Assembly (NCBI RefSeq): GCF_026229185.1
Contig: NZ_JAGGJA010000013.1
Span: forward strand, 1 to 64,000
From: Fodinibius salsisoli
Lineage (GTDB): Bacteria; Bacteroidota; Rhodothermia; Balneolales; Balneolaceae
Reading direction: 5' to 3'
Length of the DNA: 64,000 bases
The position numbers were made by a program, and so were the translations under genes. Under the pieces are notes generated by a model. That model saw only the letters and a program-made list of their open reading frames with translations. It was not told the origin of the DNA and did no database searches. Positions 34,658-44,148 of the stretch are shown piece after piece. The number at the start of each line of letters is the position of its first letter. Within the stretch, counting starts at the first letter, position 1.

Positions 34658-36361
34658 TTATAATTTAAGAGTTATTCCACCGAAGATTTGGAGAGGCCGC
34701 TCCGTGTACCCCTCCCAGTCCTGGTACTCTTGATCCAGCAAGTTTACCACTTTTCCATATACGCCGATGTTATCCGTTATGGAAACATCCAACTTTCCCC
34801 CTACGAGCAAATAATCTTCCATATTCTGTCCCTGGTCATTTTTTCTGTTGCCCGTATAGTCTGCCCAACCTTCAACGGTTGCATGACTGAACAAACGCAG
34901 ACCAAAACCAGATTTCAACCCATATTGCTCAGTAAAAGGAATCCGATCTCCATCTTTATCTTCCACCGATTGGGCATAAATCTTGCCGTTCAACCAAAAT
35001 CTTTCAGGAACAATCTGATGAGAGGCCCCTGCGTATATCTCCGCCTTGGTGATATCTGCATAGCGTACCGAATAGTACAGACGATCATCGGATCCCGGAG
35101 ATAGCTCTCGGCGTTCAAAAATCGGATGATTAGAAATGTCTTCATAACGGATTCCCCCGTTTAAAGATCCTACATCCGTTATCTTAATTTCTACATCTGC
35201 TGCCCCATACATCTGGTAGGTATGCCGGGAGGCATTCATAAACGTGGTTAAAAATCGGTTAGCTGTATGCAGCTCTTCTTCCGTTTTTACATAGGGCTTA
35301 GCGCCGGCCCGGGCCGTTAAAATGAAGGCTTCAGCCAACGGTTGCTTTATTCGCACTTTGGGGGCAAAGTAAACCTTATCCTCGAATGCATCGGAGCCGT
35401 AGTAGACGCTGGCATCCACCAGCAGGTCTGTTTCATATCCAATTAAACGATCATAAACGACCCCCGCATGGCCTGTCATCCACTGATCAGCGACAAGGCT
35501 GGTGCTGTAATCTCCAAACGTTCCCCCTAACTTGGCGCTAAAGGTCTCCTGAGGATTAGAACCGGCCCACTGTTTTACCAACAAACCACTGTACACTGCT
35601 TCTTCGGTTTTACCTGAAAGTTCTCCCCCCATCAGCTCAGCCTGATAATAACGAGCACTGGCCTGTACCTTCCAGCCTTCAACGCCGTTTTTAAGCCTTT
35701 CTACTTCTACTCCCAAATTAAATCCACCGTACTCTTTGCGAGGATTATCGGGAACATCCAACGAACTATTTAGGCCATACATACTGTTAAAGCTATTCTG
35801 CAGGCCCAGGTTAAAGCCAAGACGTGTCTGATCATCTACTTTGGCTGCGAATTCTCCGTTGGCCGTTAAAAAACGAAAACTGCTGGCTTGGTTTTCCAGA
35901 TGTCCATCTGATGAGGAGAAATCGAGATCACCCCCGATATAGCTTTTATCGCTGGGCCTTGTCACACCCCAAAATTGGACCTCCGGACTTATAAAACTTC
36001 CGACTCCCGCACGAGCAAAGGCATTAATCTCTTCCGAATAATATAATGGGTTGTATTGTGGCGGGTTGGGCCGCGAGAGTTCACTAACCGATAAATTGGC
36101 TACGGCCTCTTCCTGACTCTCAATATAAGGTTTACGATCGGGATCAACTTTATAGATACGAGAAGCCGGTTCAAACCCTAAAATGGGCTGACGGCGCAAC
36201 CCCGGAAACCGAGCCTTAAACTGGCTGCGTATTTCAATATCCTGTGGATCTATTTCCGGCAGCATAGAATCATCATCTCCTTGCTGATTTTGCGCAGCCA
36301 ATGGAGATGCAACCAATGCTGTTATTACCGACAAAAAAACAATAGTTAAAATACGTTTCAT
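34658..36361 (-). CDS. Outer membrane beta-barrel protein, TonB-receptor-like without plug
   Basis: 567 aa. Signal peptide 1-23 (ends PLAAQ), then an acidic N-terminal stretch (about 25-95) without plug motifs, and about 18-20 amphipathic strands. The C-terminus (NLLDQEYQDWEGYTERPLQIFGGITLKL-like ending with aromatic-x-leucine) is that of TonB-dependent receptors. No recognisable TonB box. The tight linkage to the HU-like, HU/SPOR and ExbBD-TonB genes suggests it works with that envelope-spanning set, perhaps as a structural anchor. Function is inferred from context only. Confidence 0.8.
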   Translation of the reverse strand: MKRILTIVFLSVITALVASPLAAQNQQGDDDSMLPEIDPQDIEIRSQFKARFPGLRRQPILGFEPASRIYKVDPDRKPYIESQEEAVANLSVSELSRPNPPQYNPLYYSEEINAFARAGVGSFISPEVQFWGVTRPSDKSYIGGDLDFSSSDGHLENQASSFRFLTANGEFAAKVDDQTRLGFNLGLQNSFNSMYGLNSSLDVPDNPRKEYGGFNLGVEVERLKNGVEGWKVQASARYYQAELMGGELSGKTEEAVYSGLLVKQWAGSNPQETFSAKLGGTFGDYSTSLVADQWMTGHAGVVYDRLIGYETDLLVDASVYYGSDAFEDKVYFAPKVRIKQPLAEAFILTARAGAKPYVKTEEELHTANRFLTTFMNASRHTYQMYGAADVEIKITDVGSLNGGIRYEDISNHPIFERRELSPGSDDRLYYSVRYADITKAEIYAGASHQIVPERFWLNGKIYAQSVEDKDGDRIPFTEQYGLKSGFGLRLFSHATVEGWADYTGNRKNDQGQNMEDYLLVGGKLDVSITDNIGVYGKVVNLLDQEYQDWEGYTERPLQIFGGITLKL

Positions 36362-36509
36362 GGATCGTTTGGTAAAGACTATGTGCCAGTGAAAATCATT
36401 TTAATGTAATAATTTTTTAGCAACGATTAATGCTTAATTGCCCTTTTCTTATACCTGCTTTAGGGAGTTCTGTTTCGAGAAATACACATTTATCTGATTT
36501 CTGATTGTA

Positions 36510-37541
36510 TCACACAACGGGCTTGCCTGCTTTAGTTGAACGCATTTTATCAATAAATAGTACAAAAGGAGTAATACTTGCTACGAATATAACCATACTG
36601 GCATGGGTAACGGTAGCATAAGCAATACCGGTAACACCCGGTACAGCATATAATACCAGAAGCGATTGCTTTACAAAATAGTGATAGGTACCCAGTCCGC
36701 CCGGTGAAGGAATGGCAATTCCAATAGCTGAAATTACAGTAATGACCAGCGCATCCAGCATATCCAGGTCATAGGTTGCCTGCATGTCAAACATCCAGAA
36801 CGGAATATAGGTCATAAGCGTGTAGCAGAACCATATCATGAGAGTGTAAAAGAGGAACAACCACCAGCGCTCTACCTTCCGCGCCGATAAAACACCGTCT
36901 TTAAACATCACCAAGGCTCCTTTTGCCCGATCTATCCAGCCTTGCAGTACCTCGAACTTTGTGCCCAGGTACAGAACAAAACGAAATAACAGGTAACCTA
37001 TAGCTACGATCAACAATAAAAATAAAAGCGCCCAACCGTAGGTTAGGAGGCTGGATTCATTGGTCAAGAAGGCAATGGTCTCATCCCCAAATATTTGCTT
37101 TAACAAGCTTAAATCCGAAATCAGGTAGACGGATACCACACCCATCAGAAAAACCATAACCAGGATATCGAATATACGTTCCAGCACAATGGTCCCCATC
37201 AGCTTAGAGGTACTTAAGTCTTCCTTTTTGGCTACATACATCGGTCTGGAAACCTCGCCCAAACGCGGCCCTACGAGATTCATCAAATACCCCACCAATA
37301 CTCCTGAAAAAAGGGTAACCCTGTCGAGATTCTTCTTGTCATGTTCAATGAGTAAACGCCAGCGTAAAGCTCTAAAAATATGGCTGCAAAATGCGGATAT
37401 AGCAAAGGGAAGGATCCACCCAAACTGAATATCCTGAGCATATTCCCACACTTCTTGCAGGCGCACATTGCGAAAGGCCAACCAGAGAAACACCCCTCCC
37501 AATAATAAGGCAAGACTAATTTTCAAAAACCGTTTAAACAT
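36510..37541 (-). CDS. Flippase-like / LPG-synthase-type polytopic membrane protein
   Basis: 343 aa with about eight membrane helices. It matches the lysylphosphatidylglycerol synthase transmembrane family (formerly UPF0104): LRWRLLIEHDKK, GYLMNLVGPRLGEVSRPMYVAKKE and ATVTHASMVIFV blocks. The family includes the flipping half of MprF and dolichol-phosphate-like glycosyl carriers; there is no synthase domain here. It lies 55 bp downstream of lolA on the same strand, which fits a role in moving lipid intermediates, but the substrate is unknown. Confidence 0.86.
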   Translation of the reverse strand: MFKRFLKISLALLLGGVFLWLAFRNVRLQEVWEYAQDIQFGWILPFAISAFCSHIFRALRWRLLIEHDKKNLDRVTLFSGVLVGYLMNLVGPRLGEVSRPMYVAKKEDLSTSKLMGTIVLERIFDILVMVFLMGVVSVYLISDLSLLKQIFGDETIAFLTNESSLLTYGWALLFLLLIVAIGYLLFRFVLYLGTKFEVLQGWIDRAKGALVMFKDGVLSARKVERWWLFLFYTLMIWFCYTLMTYIPFWMFDMQATYDLDMLDALVITVISAIGIAIPSPGGLGTYHYFVKQSLLVLYAVPGVTGIAYATVTHASMVIFVASITPFVLFIDKMRSTKAGKPVV

Positions 37542-37596
37542 AACAGAGGGTTAGCCAATCTGTTCCTACTTTCAAATTTTTCATACCATCAGGCTT

Positions 37597-38232
37597 TTAA
37601 TTCCGCATATCAACGACTTTGGCACCATCGGGGTAATCCAATAGAAAGGTTTTAGCTTCGGTGGCCATAAATTCTCCGTCGGAAAACCGGGTCGTAATTA
37701 CATTATCCACGGGATCTACGGCCCTTATTTTCTGAGGTGTTAACTGCTTCGAAAGATAGATTTCTACTTCTTTATAAATGGCAAAAGGGTCTTCTGAGGC
37801 CAATCGAATATAATATTGATCATCGCGCCACTCTTCGGTAGTCACCGTATAGGTTGAATCGATGCCATTCAAGATCCTGGAAGGTGCAAAATCGTCTTCC
37901 GAAGGCTCATACTTGCTGATAATCACTCGATTGCGATTATTATCATATACCATGGAAGTTTTGCCATTGACCACCACGGATTGCTGATCGGTTCGAACCT
38001 TATATTGTGTCTCCCCGACCCAAATCCAGCCGTTGCTGGCCACTGTATCCCGGGTATAGGAATCTATGGATTGATGACGAAAATCGGCCGAAAAAACCTC
38101 TCCGGATTCAAATCGCTCTTTTAGTTCTTCAAATGGATTCTCCTGTGCATAAAGGGGGGTTGAAAGTCCCACAAAAAGCACTCCTCCTATAAAAATTTGT
38201 GCGACCTTAGCGACTAAATTCGTCCAATTCAT
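37597..38232 (-). CDS. lolA: Outer-membrane lipoprotein carrier protein LolA
   Basis: 211 aa. Signal peptide 1-29 (ends PLYAQ). The body has the LolA half-barrel pattern: FSADFRHQSIDSYTRDTVASNGWIWVG-like strands, then MVYDNNRNRVIISKYEP and FAIYKEVEIYLSKQLTPQKIR. It carries lipoproteins across the periplasm. Its start overlaps the 3' end of ftsK by 26 bp, and this ftsK-lolA order is common in the phylum, supporting both calls. Confidence 0.9.
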   Translation of the reverse strand: MNWTNLVAKVAQIFIGGVLFVGLSTPLYAQENPFEELKERFESGEVFSADFRHQSIDSYTRDTVASNGWIWVGETQYKVRTDQQSVVVNGKTSMVYDNNRNRVIISKYEPSEDDFAPSRILNGIDSTYTVTTEEWRDDQYYIRLASEDPFAIYKEVEIYLSKQLTPQKIRAVDPVDNVITTRFSDGEFMATEAKTFLLDYPDGAKVVDMRN

Positions 38233-40756
38233 CTAATAGTTGCTCTAATTCTTCTTCATCATCTACCAGCACATCACGCGCCGTGCTGCCCTGATAAGGC
38301 CCAACAACCCCGGCATTAAATAGTTGGTCAATAATACGACCGGCCCGGTTATAGCCTATTTTCAGCTTACGCTGAAGCAGAGACACCGACCCTTGCTGGT
38401 GCAGTACAATTACTTTGGCTGCAGCTTCAAAAAGCTCGTCAATATCATCCAGTGGATCGGGAATGCCGCTACTTGCGGATTCATCTTCATTAACTGGTAA
38501 CTCGTACTTTTTATTATATCCGCGCTGATGACCAATAAATTCTGTAATCTCTTCGACCTCTTTGGTCGAGACGAAGGCGTTTTGGATACGTGTCATACCC
38601 CCGCCGTTGGTAAACAGCATGTCACCACGACCAATAAGCTGGTCGGCTCCACCGGTATCCAGGATGGTTCGCGAGTCCACTTTTGATGCCACCTGATACG
38701 CAATTCTTCCGGGAAAGTTAGCCTTAATAGTACCGGTAATAACGTTTACAGAGGGGCGCTGCGTAGCTACTACCAAGTGGATCCCAACGGCCCGTGCCAA
38801 CTGCGCCAGCCGGGCGATAGGCTCTTCAATCTGCTTCCCGGCCGTCATCATCAGGTCAGCCAGCTCATCAATAAGCACCACGATATAGGGCAAATGTCTA
38901 TGCCCCTCTTCTTCATCCAGCTCTCCATTGTCAAATTTTTCGTTATAAGCTCGTATATCGCGGACCATGCCGTCTTTAAGGAGATCGTACCGTTCGTCCA
39001 TCTCCATCGTCAGGCTTTCCAGTGTTTCTTGCGCCTCGGTGGTATCCGTTATGATCGGCTCTTCCGCATTGGGAAGGGTGGCCAAAAAGTGCTCTTCAAT
39101 TTTTTGATACAACGAGAGCTCAATTTTCTTGGGATCAATCATCACAAACTTAAGATCATCCGGATGACATTTATACAGCAGACAGGTAATGATGGTATTC
39201 ATACCTACCGTTTTACCGGATCCCGTTGCCCCAGCGATCAGCAAGTGCGGCATCTTGGTGAGGTCGACCATGAAGACTTCATTCTCAATGGTTTTTCCAA
39301 AGGCCAGCGGCAGCTCGAAGTCGCTTTCTACAAATTTCTTGGTATTGAGCACCGACTTGATAAACACGGTTTCGCGAGCCCCGTTAGGCACTTCAATACC
39401 TACCGCTGAACGGCCGGGGATGGGAGCCATAATACGCAATCCTTTTGCAGCTGTTGCCATCTTTAAGTCATTGGCATAGCTCTCAATCTTACTAATCTTG
39501 ACGTCAGGAGCAGGATCCAATTCATAAAGTGTTACCGTAGGCCCCACAATGGCATTAATGCTTCGAATCTCAATCTTGTGCCGCTTAAGCTTATCGAGAA
39601 TAATGCGCTTATTCTCCTTAATTTCTTCAAGGTCAACCTCATTACCCTCATTGGGTGGAGAGTCGAGCAGATCTATCGTAGGGAACTTATATTTTACTTT
39701 GGGAACCTCTTTCGCTTTGTCCTTATTTTGCCGGTCAAGCTCTTTGGCGTCGGCCTCTTCATCGCCTTCTCCCACATAAACAGAAATGTCGACATCGTCT
39801 TCCTCTTCGGCAATCTTTTTCTTTTCAACATCCGCACGTGGACGCTGGTCCAGCGACTGTACTTCCTCTTTTTGTTTACGCAATCGCTCACGATCCTGCT
39901 CCTGCGACTGTTCTACAATTTCATCTATGGTTCGTTCTTTAGGTTCAGGCTCCTGTGGCTGATTATTCTGAGTGCGGGGCTTCTTCTTTTCCACTGAGGA
40001 TTGGCTGCGCATCTGTTGCTCGGCCTTCTGTCGCTGCGCTACTTTTTTCTGTTGGGCTTCGGCTTCTTTCTGTTCAGCTTCAGCCTCTCTCTGCTGCTGG
40101 CGGGCCGCTTTCTTATCGCGCCGCTCTTCCTGCCATTCAGCAAATGACGTTTTGATATCGGCCATCCAACCCTTAATGGTATCCACCGTTGTTTGCAGAT
40201 CTCGATCCAGCAGGGCCAGGACCGTAGTAACCAACAGCACACCCAAAATAATAATGGATCCGATACCCGTAATATTTTGAAGCACACGCGCCGTGGCAAT
40301 ACCTGCTGAACCACTCCATACGGATGAATACCAATCATATTCATTATTAAACCACCCCAGGATAGAAGAAATCAAGACCATGCTCCAGATGGCATAAGCA
40401 GTAGGCCAAAGCAGCTGCCCTGTTTCTCTATTGCGAAAAATAAACCATCCGTAAAATAGTATAACTATCGGAATGAGGAGACTTATATATCCGAATAACC
40501 TGTAAACGAAAAAATGTGACAGGTACGCACCTACAACGCCCAGCCCATTCTGGATGCGCAAGGCGGGGCCTCTGTCAATGCTAAGCAAACTTTCAGCAGA
40601 AAGGGATTGAATAAGGTTATAATCGGAAGCGTGGTAACTCAGTATACTTAGCCCAATCAGACCACCAACGGCCATAATTAAAATACCGATTATTTCCATT
40701 TTTCGGGATTCCGTGAGACCTCCCAAAAAATTTCCCGAGCTATTCTTTTTCGCCAT
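38207..40756 (-). CDS. ftsK: DNA translocase FtsK
   Basis: 849 aa. Four membrane helices fill about residues 20-190, a charged Gln/Glu-rich linker follows (about 210-330), then the RecA-like motor with Walker A AGATGSGKTVGMN (about 517) and Walker B VVLIDELADLMM, and the C-terminal gamma winged helix (LLQRKLKIGYNRAGRIIDQL) that reads chromosome-orienting sequences. It pumps DNA at the division septum so XerCD can resolve dimers. It overlaps comB by 17 bp and lolA by 26 bp, so the three are translated from one message. Confidence 0.96.
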   Translation of the reverse strand: MAKKNSSGNFLGGLTESRKMEIIGILIMAVGGLIGLSILSYHASDYNLIQSLSAESLLSIDRGPALRIQNGLGVVGAYLSHFFVYRLFGYISLLIPIVILFYGWFIFRNRETGQLLWPTAYAIWSMVLISSILGWFNNEYDWYSSVWSGSAGIATARVLQNITGIGSIIILGVLLVTTVLALLDRDLQTTVDTIKGWMADIKTSFAEWQEERRDKKAARQQQREAEAEQKEAEAQQKKVAQRQKAEQQMRSQSSVEKKKPRTQNNQPQEPEPKERTIDEIVEQSQEQDRERLRKQKEEVQSLDQRPRADVEKKKIAEEEDDVDISVYVGEGDEEADAKELDRQNKDKAKEVPKVKYKFPTIDLLDSPPNEGNEVDLEEIKENKRIILDKLKRHKIEIRSINAIVGPTVTLYELDPAPDVKISKIESYANDLKMATAAKGLRIMAPIPGRSAVGIEVPNGARETVFIKSVLNTKKFVESDFELPLAFGKTIENEVFMVDLTKMPHLLIAGATGSGKTVGMNTIITCLLYKCHPDDLKFVMIDPKKIELSLYQKIEEHFLATLPNAEEPIITDTTEAQETLESLTMEMDERYDLLKDGMVRDIRAYNEKFDNGELDEEEGHRHLPYIVVLIDELADLMMTAGKQIEEPIARLAQLARAVGIHLVVATQRPSVNVITGTIKANFPGRIAYQVASKVDSRTILDTGGADQLIGRGDMLFTNGGGMTRIQNAFVSTKEVEEITEFIGHQRGYNKKYELPVNEDESASSGIPDPLDDIDELFEAAAKVIVLHQQGSVSLLQRKLKIGYNRAGRIIDQLFNAGVVGPYQGSTARDVLVDDEEELEQLLDELDEFSR

Positions 40757-41483
40757 GGAAATCTGAAATAATTCCTTCTTTCATTACAGGAAGAACTTTT
40801 AGCTCATTACGCTTACAACAATACCTCAAATCATCTTCACTCACAATATCCTTTAAACGGATAGCATAATTTGAGTTTCTTATTGCATCTTCTATATCAT
40901 CACCAATTTTTTCATAAAGACCAAAAGCTACTTTGGCTCCATCTTGCACATATTCCGGCAATGTACCATTTACAAGCTCAGCAATAATATTGCCAGCACA
41001 AAGTAGATCCTCAAGGGCCAGCCTGCCTCTCCAGCCGGCGCACACCAGAGTAATATCATTTTCGATAGACTGCAGGTACTCTACAATGGTGTTTAAATTC
41101 AGAAAAGAACCAATAACCACTTCGGTCGCTAACCCCGATCGTTTGATAGCTTTGGTACCGTTGGTGGTATTAAAAATGATGGTCTTGCTTTCAACCTTTT
41201 CAGTGGTATAGTCAAGTGGAGAATTACCAAGGTCGTAGCCTTCAATCTTAACTCCATCCTTTTCACCGCTTAACAGGTAGTGAGGGGAGTCGAGATTCTG
41301 TGATATCTTGCTGGCATCGCCCATATCTCCTACCGGGATCACTCCTTTGGCCCCATTATGCAATGCCGTAACTATGGTCGAGCTGGCGCGCAGTACATCA
41401 AGCACCACTACGGTCCTATCTCTAAGATCTTCCTCTTGAAAGGATTGCGAGGAAATAAATACGTCTAACTTGTTATTCATCAA
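40740..41483 (-). CDS. comB: 2-phosphosulfolactate phosphatase
   Basis: 247 aa. It matches ComB: VVVLDVLRASSTIVTAL near the N-terminus, LLSGEKDGVKIEGYDLGNSP, IFNTTNGTKAI and VCAGWRGRLALEDLLCAG. ComB hydrolyses 2-phosphosulfolactate to sulfolactate; it is known from coenzyme M synthesis, and in bacteria is linked to sulfolactate/cysteate-type sulfonates. The 17-bp overlap with ftsK and 42 bp from gcvT suggest coupled expression, but no other step of a sulfonate pathway is in the window. Confidence 0.88.
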   Translation of the reverse strand: MMNNKLDVFISSQSFQEEDLRDRTVVVLDVLRASSTIVTALHNGAKGVIPVGDMGDASKISQNLDSPHYLLSGEKDGVKIEGYDLGNSPLDYTTEKVESKTIIFNTTNGTKAIKRSGLATEVVIGSFLNLNTIVEYLQSIENDITLVCAGWRGRLALEDLLCAGNIIAELVNGTLPEYVQDGAKVAFGLYEKIGDDIEDAIRNSNYAIRLKDIVSEDDLRYCCKRNELKVLPVMKEGIISDFHGEKE

Positions 41484-41525
41484 TCGTCTTCAGTTAAAAA
41501 ATTTATCTGCTTTTGGGCGATTTAT

Positions 41526-42626
41526 CTACTTTTTTTCTACAAATGGAGGTTTGTGAACAGTGGCTTCAGCCTTTTTGTTTCGGATTTCCACGAAAATTTT
41601 GCTGCCATCTTTGGTAAACTCTTTGCTCACATATCCCATCCCAATGTTGTCACCCAATGTAATAGAACGAGATCCACTGGTTACAAAACCAATTTCATTA
41701 TCTTCACTATCAAAAATAGTGTATCCGGAGCGAGGAATCGAACGTTTTTCTTCAATAGTAAATCCAACCAACTGTCGACTTATGCCCTCGTCTTTGGCTT
41801 CCATGAGCGCATCGCGTCCAATAAAGGCTCCTTTATCCAGCTTGGTGAGCCAGCCCATACGTGCTTCCAGTGGATGGGTTTCTTTTGTAATATCGTTGCC
41901 ATACAAGGCAAAGCCCATTTCCAGGCGCAGCGTATCACGGGCACCCAGTCCACAGGGTTCAATACCAAATTCCGCACCTGCTTCCATGATGGCCTTCCAA
42001 ATTGCTTCCGGGTCTACATGATCTTTATTGAAATAGAGCTCAAATCCTTTTTCTCCGGTATAGCCGGTAGCTGAAATCGTAATATCGTCAAAGCCGGCCA
42101 GTGATCCCAGTTCAAAAGTATAGAATTTAATGGTGGATAAATCCGTATCCGTCAATTTTTGAAGGGTTTCTACCGCCTTAGGTCCCTGCACGGCAAGCAG
42201 ACAAGTATCGCCAGAAAGGTCCGTAAGCTCCGCATCAAACGAATTGTTTTGATCAATCCATTCAAAATCTTTACCAATATTGGAAGCATTTACGACCAGG
42301 ATATATTCGTTTTCATCCAGCATGTACACCAGCAGATCGTCAACGATACCACCGTCTTCATAACACATAGCCGAATACTGAGCCTTGCCTGGCTTCAGTT
42401 TCGATGCATCATTGATCGTCACATGTTGAACCAAGTCCAGTGCCTCATCTCCCGTCACATAAAATTCGCCCATATGGGAAACATCAAACATGCCCACTCC
42501 ATTGCGCACAGCTTTATGCTCTTTACGAATACTATCGTACTGTACGGGCATTTCAAAGCCCCCGAAATCAATCAGTTTTGCTCCGGCCTGTTCGTGGAGA
42601 TTATAAAAAGGGGTTCGCTTCAACAT
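41526..42626 (-). CDS. gcvT: Glycine cleavage system T protein (aminomethyltransferase)
   Basis: 366 aa, full length. It transfers the aminomethyl carbon of glycine from the H protein to tetrahydrofolate. GFEMPVQYDSIRKEH, NGVGMFDVSHMGE (Asp of the folate site), QYSAMCYEDGGIVDDLLVY and ATGYTGEKGFELYF identify it; the C-terminal barrel domain (PRSGYTIFDSEDNEIGFVTSG) is present. gcvH and gcvP are not in the window. It is the first gene of the minus-strand run into comB and ftsK. Confidence 0.95.
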   Translation of the reverse strand: MLKRTPFYNLHEQAGAKLIDFGGFEMPVQYDSIRKEHKAVRNGVGMFDVSHMGEFYVTGDEALDLVQHVTINDASKLKPGKAQYSAMCYEDGGIVDDLLVYMLDENEYILVVNASNIGKDFEWIDQNNSFDAELTDLSGDTCLLAVQGPKAVETLQKLTDTDLSTIKFYTFELGSLAGFDDITISATGYTGEKGFELYFNKDHVDPEAIWKAIMEAGAEFGIEPCGLGARDTLRLEMGFALYGNDITKETHPLEARMGWLTKLDKGAFIGRDALMEAKDEGISRQLVGFTIEEKRSIPRSGYTIFDSEDNEIGFVTSGSRSITLGDNIGMGYVSKEFTKDGSKIFVEIRNKKAEATVHKPPFVEKK

Positions 42627-42899
42627 TCGTTACTTTTTGTTTAATCGATGATTATTTGAGATTTGATCTTCTGATGATACTGCTTCTGCGCCATCTCAAT
42701 GCGGGATACAGGAAATAAGAACCTCTACAAAGCTGTTTAAAGATCTGAACCCTGTATCTTTGAATCAAGTTGCCAAAATACGTATTTCTGAATAGAATGA
42801 AGAATGATTTCTTTAACTAATAGACGTTTAGCATCTGGAATTAAATCCTTATCTTCCCAGACTAAATGTTTTTAGCATTAACTGAAGATTTATTTTCCA
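42627..42899. promoter_or_regulatory. Divergent promoter region of gcvT and mrp
   Basis: 273 bases between divergent genes. A TATCTTTG at 42756-42763 resembles the -7 element of Bacteroidota promoters and would read towards mrp, but a matching -33 element is not clear. Otherwise nothing seen. Confidence 0.3.
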
Positions 42900-44063
42900 A
42901 TGCCGATTAACAAGCAGCAAGTCCGTACGGCCCTGACCCACGTAATGCACCCCGAGATGGGCAAAGATCTCGTTACGCTGGATATGATTGAAGACCTGAT
43001 TGTACAGGATTCGTTCATTACATTCACCATTGATTTACCTGAAAAAAATGTGTCGCTGGAAACCGCCCTCAAAGAAAAGTGCGAAGAAGCGATACGTAAT
43101 TTTGTGGATAAAGATGCGATACTCGATATCAATACTGCGGTAAACATATCCAAATTCCGAAATAAGGAAGATAAAGGGGAGTTTCCCGGACAAGGTCATC
43201 GCAACAAGAAGGAACAGGAGCGTGATAAAGAGGAGGATGGCGAACTGCTTTCCGGCGTTAAAAACATTATTGCCGTCGCTTCTGGAAAAGGCGGCGTGGG
43301 AAAATCTACGGTAGCAGTCAACCTGGCCTGTGGATTGGCCCGCAGTGGTGCCAAAGTAGGCCTGCTGGATACGGATATTTACGGGCCAAGCATTCCTACC
43401 ATGATGGATGCTCACGAGCGGCCTAATATTACGACCCAAAAGCAACTCGTACCTCTAAAGAAACACGGTATCCGCTTCCTCTCCATGGGCCTGCTCGTTG
43501 ATCCCGACCAAGCGATGATCTGGCGTGGACCGATGGTCACCAGTGCCGTTAAGCAATTTATGGAAGAAGTGGAATGGGGCGAGCTGGATTACTTGGTGCT
43601 CGATCTTCCTCCCGGGACCGGCGATATACAGCTGACGCTGGTACAAACCGTACCTCTTACCGGGGCCGTCATTGTCTCTACGCCTCAAACCGTGGCTCTC
43701 GATGACGCCCGAAAAGGCGTTGCCATGTTTAAGAAGGTAAATGTGCCGGTGCTGGGTATGATTGAAAATATGGCCTATTTTGTGCCGGAAGATATGCCGG
43801 ATAAAAAGTACCATATTTTTGGCAAGCATGGGGTTCGCAAGCTTGCTGAACGGATGGGTACCAACTTCCTTGGAGAAGTTCCCCTGGAACAGGCCGTCCG
43901 TGAAAGTGGTGATGAAGGCAAGCCCATCGTATTGCAAGAAGGACTGGAATCAAAATCGGCCCAGGCCTTTGTTGAGATATCCAATAATGTGATGCAGCAG
44001 ATGGCTATCAGAAATCAACAACAGGATCCTACGGAAAAAATTGACATTAAGATTAAGCCATGA
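42900..44063 (+). CDS. mrp: Mrp/NBP35-type iron-sulfur carrier ATPase
   Basis: 387 aa. The N-terminal MIP18/DUF59 domain (about 1-90) is followed by a charged linker and a deviant-Walker P-loop ATPase: VASGKGGVGKSTVAVNLA (about 122-139), LLDTDIYGPSIPTMM, DLPPGTGDIQLT. Such proteins assemble and deliver Fe-S clusters. The CxxC pair that bridges the cluster between subunits in ApbC-type proteins is absent; the position is occupied by FVPEDMPDKKYHIFG. This is also the case in many Bacteroidota Mrp proteins, so it may be a lineage trait. Monocistronic, divergent from gcvT. Confidence 0.93.
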   Translation: MPINKQQVRTALTHVMHPEMGKDLVTLDMIEDLIVQDSFITFTIDLPEKNVSLETALKEKCEEAIRNFVDKDAILDINTAVNISKFRNKEDKGEFPGQGHRNKKEQERDKEEDGELLSGVKNIIAVASGKGGVGKSTVAVNLACGLARSGAKVGLLDTDIYGPSIPTMMDAHERPNITTQKQLVPLKKHGIRFLSMGLLVDPDQAMIWRGPMVTSAVKQFMEEVEWGELDYLVLDLPPGTGDIQLTLVQTVPLTGAVIVSTPQTVALDDARKGVAMFKKVNVPVLGMIENMAYFVPEDMPDKKYHIFGKHGVRKLAERMGTNFLGEVPLEQAVRESGDEGKPIVLQEGLESKSAQAFVEISNNVMQQMAIRNQQQDPTEKIDIKIKP

Positions 44064-44148
44064 TACAACACGGATGAAGCAGGTCGAGCAGATATTCACC
44101 GATATTATATCTGCAAAAACCCGCTAAAACAGTGTAATCTGCATTCTA

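Noticed and set aside
44085-44130. gcagata...tatctgc inverted repeat after mrp as a terminator
   Set aside because: AT-rich short stem with a long loop and no T-run; not convincing.
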